A DNA stretch of 11,348 bases from Auxenochlorella pyrenoidosa (Eukaryota > Chlorophyta > Trebouxiophyceae > Chlorellales > Chlorellaceae), in the NCBI GenBank assembly GCA_001430745.1, contig KQ482042.1:867015-878362 (forward strand). The letters run 5' to 3'. A program made the translations under genes and the position numbers. Every line of letters begins with the position of its first letter. Positions within the stretch are counted from its first letter, which is position 1. Positions 1-7,599 of this stretch are shown piece by piece. A model generated the notes under the pieces. It had not been told where the DNA came from and made no database searches. It was given only the letters and a program-made list of their open reading frames with translations.

Positions 1-33
1 TGTGTGTGTGTGGTGGTGGTGGTGTGTGTGTGT
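1..33. repeat. TG/GTG simple-sequence repeat
   Basis: The window opens with an alternating TG tract, then four GTG-like triplets, then TG again. It is a low-complexity microsatellite and probably extends past the left edge. It lies downstream of the minus-strand gene that stops at 181 and is not coding in any convincing frame. From 34 to 180 I see no further feature. Confidence 0.85.
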
Positions 34-180
34 TAGAGGGCGGGCCAGGGCACCATCGGTCCTGGTTGCTGGGTGCATGCCCTAGCCAGCACCGCTGCTT
101 GCGCAGCCCGCACAAGCCCCGCTGGCGTGTGGTCTGGCTGCACGCACACCCATGCTTCGTGTGCCGAGCGTGGCGCGCCC

Positions 181-715
181 TCACTCGCGGTGGTTGTGGA
201 TGTGGGCGTGCTGGCGGGTGTCGATGTACTGGCGGGCCTCTGTATGGTCAGCCACCTGTGCAAGGCTTGAGGGCAGGACCGTGACAGTGAGCCGGGGGGT
301 TGTGAGGGCTGTCCCCGAGGTTTGGGAGGGATCGAGGGTGCAGGTGCGTGCCACCAACAATCGAGACGTGAAATGTTGCAGGCGGTTGGCAGGGCAGGCA
401 TGTTTTGAAAGCTGGCATGCAGCGAAACGATACAGGTGGTATGGAGGCCTGCCTGCAGGTGCATGCTCTGCAGGGCGGTGGTGCCTCAGCCATCGGCCAC
501 AGCACAGAACAAGCCGCTGCGCCGCCTGAGCGCACACGCATTAGCCAACAGGCCCGAGCAGCGGATATCAAGGCCCCCACCTTGATTGCCTTGACAACCA
601 GGCCGCGGCGGCCGGCAGGGGCAGCAGTGTGAGGCGCCCAGCGAGGCTGCCGCAGCGGGTTGGCCGCCGCGTGGCGGGAGGGCACGACCGGCGCCGCCAC
701 TGCAGGCAGGAACAT
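181..715 (-). CDS. Possible plastid-targeted His-tailed microprotein (69 aa, 2 exons)
   Basis: This is a tentative minus-strand gene: exon 1 is 715 to 581 and exon 2 is 255 to 181, with stop TGA at 183-181. The intron (580-256) has a GTGGGG donor and a pyrimidine-rich acceptor ending CACAG, and joins in phase 0. The 45-residue first exon reads like a chloroplast transit peptide: MFLPAVAAP start, rich in Ala, Pro and Arg, almost no acidic residues, ending RRGLVVKA, which fits the V-x-A cleavage pattern of algal plastid imports. Exon 2 gives 24 polar residues ending QHAHIHNHRE, with four histidines at alternating positions. If cleavage follows VKA, the mature peptide is only about 27 residues. 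I do not recognise a family. The frame stays open upstream to an ATG at 874-872, so the protein could be about 53 residues longer at the N-terminus. Exons may also be missed, or the pairing could be chance. Confidence 0.48.
256..580 (-). other. Intron of the minus-strand microprotein gene
   Basis: This 325-base stretch separates the two proposed exons. On the minus strand it begins GTGGGGG and ends in a C/T-rich tract followed by CACAG. I looked for an extra phase-0 exon inside it. The only candidates, near 350-460, have poor codon character, so it is left as intron. Confidence 0.4.
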
Positions 716-1870
716 AGGCCGGCAGGCAGTCCCGGCTTTTGGGCCGGATCGGCCAACGTTTTCACCCGAGAGGCAGGGTGTGCAGCGGGCCCAGCTCGAG
801 CCCACAGTCCAGGGATGCCTAATGCAAGGCCAGTGGCTGGAGGAAGAGTGGGTTCTGTGCTGCACCTGCGGCATGGCCCGTGGTCTGGCAGGCAGCGCAC
901 TGCATCTCTGTCAGCGCCAAGGAGTCAGATGAGCGGGAGAGGGAGGGCGGCGCGCGTTCTGGGTGCCCAACGTGGGGAATAGCCCGATCTCCAGGCCAAT
1001 AGCGCAGACCTATGGGACAGACGACGATAAACACGATTGACTGCGTGCGGTTTATGCAAGCGATCAGACGTGCTGCAACAACACGATGACCTGGCATGCA
1101 CTTTTTACAAACAATGCTCAAACACCAGTAATATTAATCACAGTGATCTACCCCTCGTATCTGTAGTGTGCAACACAATGGGCAGCAGCATAAATGTTGA
1201 TTCCCTGCCCATTTTCGGCACCGCAGTGGCTGCATCTCTCGACTTTGCTGCGGCACAAGCAGCTGTCGCCACTGGAGGCTCCGGTGTTCAGCAGCTTCCG
1301 GGCTGCCGAGCAATGCGCACTCACACTTCTCAATCATGTTGCCACAGCCATTTCATAGAGTGCGCAGACGGCCGTCTGCCAGCTCCTGGCATAAGGAGGA
1401 CGTGCACACGGCGACGGTAGCTGGCGGATCTAGGGCACTGTGCTGCAGCCAATTCGTGGTAGTTCTTTGAACTGGATGCCACTCCGCAGCACCCAATGCT
1501 CAAAGCTTCTTTGGGCTACTTTAGCTGAAGCACTAGCGACTTTGCAAGCGGGGATCCAGCAAAAGTAGGGTTGTACGGGTCGGGCAGAGTCCCAACTCAA
1601 CCCCTTGTGCGGCCCCAGCTTTCTTACTGGAAGGAACCCAGCTGTACCCCCAAACAAAATTAAATTCTACTGCCCCATCAGTCGAGGCGTGCAGTGCTAG
1701 GACACAAATGTGCATGCCGTCGCGCGCAGCACAGGCAGCGCACGCTGTTGTTTGTCTTGGCAGGGACGCTCGGCGCTTTCCTTGTGCTCTGCTGGGTCCA
1801 CATCGCTCCAAACTGCTTCAGAGCGGCTACATCTGCGCCCATCAACTGACAGAACGCCCAACAAGTGGCG
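716..1870. other. Intergenic or UTR region between divergent genes
   Basis: About 1.15 kb separates the start of the minus-strand microprotein gene from the start of the plus-strand zinc-finger gene. Both genes point outward, so it should contain the promoters and 5' UTRs of both. The part from about 1040 to 1680 is clearly less GC-rich than the genes. No reading frame shows a domain, RS or repeat pattern, or exon-like phase. I found no tRNA-like fold and no confident TATA box. Confidence 0.6.
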
Positions 1871-3834
1871 ATGGCTGACGAACAAGAGCAGCCCAGGTGA
1901 GCGGGAGGTTTGGACCATGTGGCAGCGTCGTCGGGCAGCTGGCGGCTGGCGGCTGCGCTCAGAGGAGCGTGATGGTGGAGGCGGGCGGCTGGAGGAGGAG
2001 CACGAGCAGGGGACCTGCAGGAGAGAGGAGGCAGAGGCTCTGAGGAGAGCTCACCACCCCGTCCGGCCCGCCTTGTCCCCGCGGCAGGCCCGCCCCTCTC
2101 CGCTGCGGCGCCTTGCTGCCAGCACTTGCACCAGCGCGGCCTGCTCAGCGGCAGCGGCAGCCTCGGCTGGGATGGGGGTCGGGGACGCACGCAGCCTGAG
2201 GGGTTAGGGGTGCATGGCCTGGCGAGCGTGAGGCTCTGGCGCAGTGACTTTTGTGGGCCGGCCGATGGCACAGGTTGGCTGAGGAGGCGGCGCCGGCACC
2301 GGCAGAGGCAGGTGCCGAGCCCTCAGTGCCGGCAGGGGAGGAGGCCCAGCACGAGCGTGCGCGCAGCCGGTCGCGCAGCCGGTCCCGCAGCCGGTCCCGC
2401 AGCCGCGACCGGCGCTCTCGCTCCCGCTCGCGGGAGCGGCGCTCCCGCTCGCGCTCCCGCTCCCGCAGCAGGTGGGTCCCCTGGGGCCTCGCAGCCCCGC
2501 TGTGCTGGTGCAGCACAGCTGATGACAAGCACAACTGTTAGGCCGCTGATGCAGACGAGTGATCAGACTCGGAACCGTGTTGCAAGCTGCTCGCTTCTCC
2601 TCGGCACCATCCTGCGCCTTTGCCCAGCTTAGCTAAGCAGTCGCCACAGTTGCCTGGCAACGGCTGCTCCCCACGTCCATTGTGCCCGGCAGCCATCAAC
2701 ATCCCCATCTTTTTTGTGCTCTTGCAGGGGCCGTGACGACCGTGAGCGCGAGTACAGGCCCTCGGGCGACTCCCGCCCGCCGCCACGCGAGCAGTCGTGG
2801 CGCGCCGGCGACTGGGAGTGCCCTGGCTGCCGCTTCCACAACTTTGCGTCACGCGACCGCTGCTTCCGCTGCGGTGAGTGCTGACTGATTAGCCTGGCTC
2901 CTGTGCGCTGCGTTCCAAACCTGCAAAAAAGAAAGCAGGCGCGAGCAGTTGCAGCTCTCTGCTGCGCACGATGGCTCGCTGCCAGGGTGCGCCTCCTCCT
3001 GTGCTCTCGCTCACCTCATGTGCTGCTTGGCAGTGCGCAAAGCTTGTGCTTGCATTGGAGGACCTCGAGCCCGCCCTGAACAGCCCTGCGCCCGCATGCT
3101 GCGCCCGCATGCTGCCCTGCAGGGTCTGGCCGCGATGGCTCCCGCGGCGGCGGCTATGGCAGCAGCTACGGCCAGGGTGGCTATGGCGGGTACGACCGTA
3201 GCAGCGGCTACGGCCAGGGTGGCTATGGCGGCTACGACCAGAGCAGCTACGGCCAGAGTGGCTATGGCAGCTACGACCAGAGCGGCTACGGCCAGGGTGG
3301 CTATGGCGGCTACGACCAGAGCAGCTACGGCCAGGGTGGCTATGGTGGTGGCGGCTATGGCGGTGGCGGCTACGGCGGAGGTGGCTACGGTGGTGGCGGC
3401 TATGGCGGAGGTGGCGGCGGCTACGGCGGAGGTGGCGGTAGCAGGTGGGCTCCACGTGGATGCATTCTAGTTGCAGGGCTGGAACCATGCCTGTTCACCT
3501 GGCCCCTACCCTGAGCGCTCCTTCGTCGCTGACTGCAGGCCCGCCCCCTCCTTCCGCGAGGGTGACTGGTACTGCAAAGATTGGTGCGTGCAAAAGGACA
3601 GGGAGTGTTGCATGTGATAGGGCAGGGGACAGCTGCCTCACAGCGCGCCCTTGCGCCGCTTTCCAGGCTTGAATGCCAGCTGCAGTCCCGTCAGCGCCCA
3701 GGTATTAACCCCAGAAGAACGGATCGATGGAGATTCACGCTGTCCCTGACTGCGGCCTCCCCTGCCTCTGCAGCAACACCCACAACTTTGCTAGCCGCAG
3801 CCAATGCTTCAAGTGCAACGCGGGCCGCGACTGA
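1871..3834 (+). CDS. RS-domain, prion-like, double RanBP2 zinc-finger RNA-binding protein
   Basis: Six exons (1871-1896, 2274-2471, 2728-2873, 3123-3444, 3539-3583, 3774-3834) join in frame into 265 residues plus TGA. After an acidic, Ala-rich start comes an RS domain (about 38-75, mostly SR dipeptides). The first RanBP2-type zinc finger (about 102-126) has W104, C106, C109, N113-F114, C120 and C123. Residues 125-230 are a Gly/Tyr-rich low-complexity region with about 20 tyrosines and GYGQ/GGYDQ repeats, like the prion-like regions of FUS and EWS. The second finger (about 239-263) has W241, C243, C246, N250-F251, C257 and C260. Its second cysteine codon is split by the last intron, which supports the model. 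In ZRANB2 such fingers bind single-stranded RNA containing GGU and the protein acts in splicing. A nuclear RNA-processing or RNA-granule role is inferred. There is no RRM, unlike FUS/TAF15. The ATG lies in a good context (GGCGATGGC). Confidence 0.9.
1897..2273 (+). other. Intron 1 of the zinc-finger gene, purine-rich inside
   Basis: This 377-base intron follows a first exon of only 26 bases. The donor is GTGAGC and the acceptor is CACAG. From about 1974 to 2052 the sense strand is strongly purine-rich, with many GAG and GGA triplets. A reading frame in phase with exon 1 stays open from an internal CTGCAG acceptor-like site (near 2020) to about 2207. I annotate it as intron because the direct join of exon 1 to 2274 is clean. 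Confidence 0.75.
3161..3340 (+). repeat. Tandem 39/42-base repeats encoding SSYGQGGYGGYDQ units
   Basis: Within exon 4 of the zinc-finger gene, units start at 3161 (39 bases), 3200 (42), 3242 (39) and 3281 (39), with a partial fifth unit at 3320. Each encodes a variant of SSYGQGGYGGYDQ. Differences are mostly single residues (Q to R, G to S, one inserted G). All lengths are multiples of three, so unit gain or loss keeps the frame. This suggests growth by slippage or unequal exchange under selection for the Tyr/Gly pattern. Confidence 0.9.
3341..3439 (+). repeat. Tandem 15-base repeats encoding YGGGG units
   Basis: Directly after the longer repeats come four 15-base units at 3341, 3356, 3371 and 3386, each encoding YGGGG. 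A 21-base variant (YGGGGGG) follows at 3401, then a last tyrosine at 3422. Synonymous changes (TAT/TAC, GGT/GGC/GGA) show that the units are not freshly copied. Confidence 0.9.
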
Positions 3835-4318
3835 GCAATACGGCGGGGCGCTGGCGCTCTGCTGCAACAGGGCGCACAAGCGCTCGACTGACCTGTGCCA
3901 GCTTTAGGCATTAACGGCTGCCAATGCAGCAAACTTTCTCTTCTGCTGTTTCCTGCTGCAACAGTGGTTAGGCTGCCGCCGCCTGAGCGCTGCCTAGCCC
4001 TGTCTGTTCCCTCCATCTGCCAAGCTGGTCCGCGGTTTCCTGCTCTGCTTTTGAGTCCCAAATATGTCTGCCAGGTGACCGGTGAATTCTTCTCTGAATC
4101 AAAAAATGAGCTTCTGCTGTAAACAGCTTGCTCAGCAGAAGCACCAGAGCTCAACAGGGGCCTGCATTCACATGCAATGCAGCTCTCTATGCTCTGCTGC
4201 AGCCGGCTGGCGGTCGCCCCGCTTGCCTTTTGGGCTGGTGTGTTCTCGCCACGGCCTGACGACTCAAACGCTCGCCTTCAACTCCTGTATGGCTCGGAAA
4301 ACGTGAAACGCCGCAACC
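3835..4318 (+). other. 3' UTR of the zinc-finger gene and intergenic spacer
   Basis: There are 484 bases between the stop codon at 3834 and the next start at 4319. The first TGTAA in the sense direction is at 4118-4122, so the first ~300 bases are probably 3' UTR. The remaining ~190 bases must hold the promoter and 5' UTR of the next gene. No additional coding frame or RNA gene is apparent. Confidence 0.6.
4118..4122 (+). terminator. TGTAA poly(A) signal, zinc-finger gene
   Basis: TGTAA is the usual polyadenylation signal of chlorophyte nuclear genes. This is its first sense-strand occurrence after the stop at 3834, giving a 3' UTR of roughly 300 bases. Such a short motif can occur by chance. 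Confidence 0.55.
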
Positions 4319-5830
4319 ATGGACATGGCCACTCGCCAGAAGTTGGCGGCCCTGGTTCAGAGGGACATCGACCAGCTGCGGGAGAAGGCTGAAGGTAGGA
4401 ACGGAAAGTGCGCAGTGCTGCGGTACTTTCGCAAAGTCTGCAGAACGCTCAGCGGGCAACCGCCGTCCTAGCCGCTAGCGTCGCCGGCGCCGCTGCCGTT
4501 GTTGCTGGCTCCCCATGCCTGCCGCCTCTTGGAGCTGGCTCAACTGCGATGTGTGCATGATTCTATAGCAGCTGGAGCAAGTGATTCTTTTTCATTTCAA
4601 TGATGCGACTTCCTGCTGTCGCCCTGCCGTTGCCACAGGGCAGGGCGTGACGGCCTGGCTCGGCCGCCCCGTCCAGCGCGAGCGGCCGAACGAGCAGTTT
4701 CTGCAGCGCACGCTGCGCAGCGTGCAGGCTCACAACCAGCGAGCGCAGGAGGAGGAGATGTGGGAGCGCCACTTGCAGCGGCGGCAGCGGGAGGAGGAGA
4801 AGCAGCCGCAGCTGGGGAAGCGCGGTGGGCACGGCAGCAGCAGCCCCAGCAGAAGCCGCCCTGGCGAACTTGAGCGCAGCCTAGACCGCAGCGAGAGCCC
4901 AAGTCGGTCTCGCAGCCGCAGCCGCAGTGCCGGGGGGCGGCCGAGGCGCGTGCACGGCCCTGGTCGGGAGCACAGCCGCGACAGCAGAGGCAGCAGCGAT
5001 GCAGCGGGCAGGCCTGCTACTAATCGCAAGCGGCGGCACAGCCAGAGCCCGAGCGGTGACAGGGAGTGGCACAGCGCAGACAGAGATGGGCAGGATGTGG
5101 AGGCGGCCCCAGGCCCGGTGCCAGGCAGCCCCAGCGGGCACGCGAGCGACGACGCCATTGCCGCCATGATTGCCAGCAAGCGCAGCAGGTGTGCGGAGGG
5201 GTTGCATGTGTGAGTGTGGTCGCCCCCTAGGGCTGGGCACCAAGCATGCAGCTCCATGCTGCCTGCTGCTACCTAAGAAGCTGGCAGTGCGCCTCACATG
5301 CAGGGTGGCTAGCGACAGGCACGGCCACCTGCCCATCACTTCTGTCATACATCTCCTAATTGACCCGCCCTCGCCTGTCGCCCATCTATCGGTGCTCGAT
5401 GCCTGCTGTGTGCAGGGGTCGTGGCGGCACCGGCGCACGTGCCGAGATCCCGGGCCCATACCTTCCCGGCGACGAGGCAGCCGGGTGGCAGCTTGAGAAT
5501 GATGACACAGAGCTCGTGCGGCGGCAGCAGCTAGGGCCTGACCTACCAGATTGGCTGCAGCGCCAGCGGCAGCAGGTGCAGGAAGAGGAGCGCAAGCTGC
5601 TTGCCATGGCTGCCGAGCTGCAGCGAGGCGGCAAGCGGCGCAAGGAGCGGCGCAAGATGAAGCGGCGGCGGAGAAGTGGCATTGAGGGCAGCAGCAGCAG
5701 CAGCGATCACAGCAGCAGCGACAGCGACGGAGATGGTGATGCTGCCCGGGAAGCTCAGCGGCGTCAGCAACGGAAGGAGAAGCGAAAGAAGAAGGAGAAG
5801 AAGCGGAAAAAGGGGAGGCGGAAAGACTGA
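4319..5830 (+). CDS. RS-rich, highly charged nuclear-type protein of unknown function
   Basis: Three exons (4319-4394, 4639-5188, 5416-5830) join in frame into 346 residues plus TGA. Residues 1-80 look structured and mostly helical, with WLGRPVQRERPNEQFLQRTL near 31-50 followed by a Glu/Arg-rich coiled-coil-like stretch. Residues 91-175 are low complexity, including an SPSRSRSRSRS run (about 112-122) and a bipartite-like basic cluster NRKRRH. A second likely conserved block (about 195-260) holds DDAIAAMIASKR, RGRGGTGAR, PGPYLPGDE and GPDLPDWL. The tail has KRRKERRKMKRRRR, an acidic Ser/Asp patch (301-317) and a Lys-rich end. RS dipeptides and basic tails are typical of splicing-associated nuclear proteins. 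I dimly associate the N-terminal and GPYLP blocks with an uncharacterised plant family but cannot name it. There is no RRM, zinc finger or enzyme motif. The start lies in a CAACCATGG context; M3 is an alternative. Confidence 0.85.
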
Positions 5831-6396
5831 GTTATGTTCATGCGGTGCAGATATTGATTGCGCATCCCCATGCATGTGCAGCTGTTGATTGCCAAGCATT
5901 CAAAGTTATTCATGAATCCACGTGAATTGCATGGATCTGGCAGAGACCAGGGCATGTGTGAAGGCGAATGGCCGTGCTTGAGCCGTCGGGCAAGCGGCAG
6001 CACGGCGGCAACTGCCATCAGCTCCAGTTTCTGTTTGGCCGCCCGCCGGTCCAATCCTGGATTTGTCTCTCCGTCTGAAACAATCGGGCAAGGCAGGCAG
6101 GATAGGCAGGGCGGCGGCCGCCCCCATGACCCAAGAGAATCCGCCTTCCAGCCGCAATCGCCAGCTGGACGGCCGCCCTGGCGGGGACTCGTCGCTGTGC
6201 ATCCGATTGTTCCCTCGTCTTGACATCTTCGGCAGGGTTTCCTCTTCCCAGAGGCCCCAGGGCAGCCCCCCTCCCACCGAGCCCCCACCCTCTGCTGCTC
6301 GCCTGTGGTGGGTGGAGGCGCTTGCCTTCACCCCGGTAGATTGGTCAGATCATCTGGGACGGGAACGCGCAAACCAGCGAGACATAAACACCCACC
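5831..6396 (+). other. 3' UTR of the RS-rich gene and upstream region of the HPt gene
   Basis: This 566-base gap has no convincing coding frame. I found no TGTAA on the sense strand, so the poly(A) signal of the upstream gene must be a variant. The left end (to about 5945) is relatively AT-rich and fits a 3' UTR. A CCAAT sequence lies at about 6051, roughly 345 bases before the HPt start; its function is unknown. The region just before the start, ACATAAACACCCACC, looks like a normal 5' leader. Confidence 0.55.
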
Positions 6397-7599
6397 ATGG
6401 CTGGGTCGGCGGCGGCAGTGGAGCAGCACATTCAAGCGCTGCTGACGCAGTCGGTGCAGGAGGGGCTACTGGATGATCAGTTCTTGCAACTCATCCAGCT
6501 CCAGGTGGGCGTGAGCGGCTGCTGGCGTTCCACCCGGCTAGACAGGTTGCTGCTACGCATCATGCCAGCAGCATGCACCAAGCGCCCAGCGGCAGCAGCA
6601 GATGCACTGCCACCCATGGTGATGCCTACTCGCGTTGTTCCTGTTGCAGGATGACAGCAACCCGGATTTTGTGTCTGAGGTGGTGGAGCTGTACTTTGAG
6701 GACTCGGCCACCAAGATTGACACGCTGGAGGCGCGGCTGCGCGAGCCAGCACCCAACTACGGCCAGGTGGGTGCCACCGACGCTGCCGCCGCCAGCCAGA
6801 CGCTGCCCCGGGCCCTGCTGCATGCTGGGTGCTGCATCCAAGGCCTCACGGCGTACAGTTGCTGCAACTAGGCTTTGGCGGGGACTATGGCACCATATAT
6901 GGGACTCAGCAGCGAGCTCTGGCCGTATCGAGCTTTGTACCCTCCTGCTCCTGGCAGCTCTCCCTGACCGCAGCCACCCCAGCAGGATCAGATGCTCCGC
7001 TAGTGTGTCTAATGCATATTGGGAACGTCCTCTTGCGACATTGCGGCAACCGTCGACTGCTTTCTCCCACTGTTTCTGCCTGCCTGTGGGTCGCAGGTGG
7101 ATGCGCTTGTCCACCAGTTCAAGGGCAGCAGCGCCTCGTTCGGCGCACACACCATGGCTGGACTGTGCGTGCAGCTGCGAGACGCGTGCCATGCGCACAA
7201 CCAGGTGGGGCACAGGGTTTCTTTGTCATTCCTGCCGCCCGAGGGAGCTGAGAGGCATTCTCGCTTGGCTTTGTCCGTGGACCAGAGCAGCTGTGGCCGC
7301 ATAAGCCAGGGTTGAAGGGCTTGTTGCACGAGCAACCATACCCCCCTGCCCCCCGCCAACCCGCAACCCTGCATGCGCTGCACTCTTGTACGGCTGAGCA
7401 TGTGAGCCCATGTCTGTTGATGGTATGGTGTCATCACTGACACGCCGCCTTGCCTGCCTCCTCGCCTCCCTGCTGCTTGCAGCCCGCCTGCCAGGCGCTC
7501 GTAGTGCAGCTGCGCGAGAGCTTTGCTGTGCTCAAGGCGCGGCTGGAGCAGTTCATGGCGCTGGAGAACCAGCGGAAGCAGCTGGGCGGTGGGCGGTAA
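6397..7599 (+). CDS. Histidine-containing phosphotransfer (HPt) protein
   Basis: Four exons (6397-6504, 6650-6766, 7097-7204, 7483-7599) join, all in phase 0, into 149 residues plus TAA, the usual length of plant HPt proteins. The phosphate-accepting histidine is His81 in HQFKGSSASFGA, the signature of the Arabidopsis AHP family (HQLKGSSSSIGA type). Other family features are the DDSNPDFVSEVVELYFEDS segment (residues 37-55) and a C-terminal helix with LRESFAVLKARLEQF. The lysine and the small residues after His81 that shape the docking surface are present, so the protein should be active rather than a pseudo-HPt. The expected role is soluble relay of phosphate from the receiver domain of a hybrid histidine kinase to response regulators, in nucleus and cytosol. 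No kinase or receiver gene lies nearby, as is normal in eukaryotes. The ATG follows CCCACC and gives the family's N-terminal helix. Confidence 0.95.
6767..7096 (+). other. Intron 2 of the HPt gene
   Basis: This 330-base intron has donor GTGGGT and acceptor TCGCAG. It contains in-frame stops (for example TAG near 6868) and is less GC-rich in its second half. I see no nested gene or alternative exon in it. Confidence 0.85.

Noticed and set aside
248..874. A single unspliced 208-codon minus-strand frame
   Set aside because: Only the part from 715 to 581 looks like protein (transit-peptide-like). Beyond the GTGGGG donor the translation loses any pattern, and the alternative splice reaches a better last exon.
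1105..1109. TGTAA on the minus strand, a possible poly(A) signal
   Set aside because: It lies upstream of the minus-strand microprotein gene, not after it, and no minus-strand gene can be seen to its right that it could end.
1678..2271. A 197-codon minus-strand frame over intron 1 of the zinc-finger gene
   Set aside because: It is Pro/Arg/Ala/Ser-rich without a domain and is the complement of the purine-rich intron; no splice or start evidence.
3089..3114. A perfect 13-base direct duplication (GCGCCCGCATGCT twice) near the end of intron 3
   Set aside because: It is a short local duplication in an intron with no flanking target-site or inverted repeats, so there is no sign of a mobile element.
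2949..3470. A plus-strand Ala/Thr/Met-rich repeat frame across exon 4
   Set aside because: It is a shifted frame of the same repeat; the frame one base over joins both zinc fingers and gives the GYGQ pattern.
2889..3488. A minus-strand open frame full of His, Ser, Arg and Gly repeats
   Set aside because: It is the reverse reading of the Tyr/Gly-coding tandem repeats of the zinc-finger gene, so its repetitiveness is borrowed.
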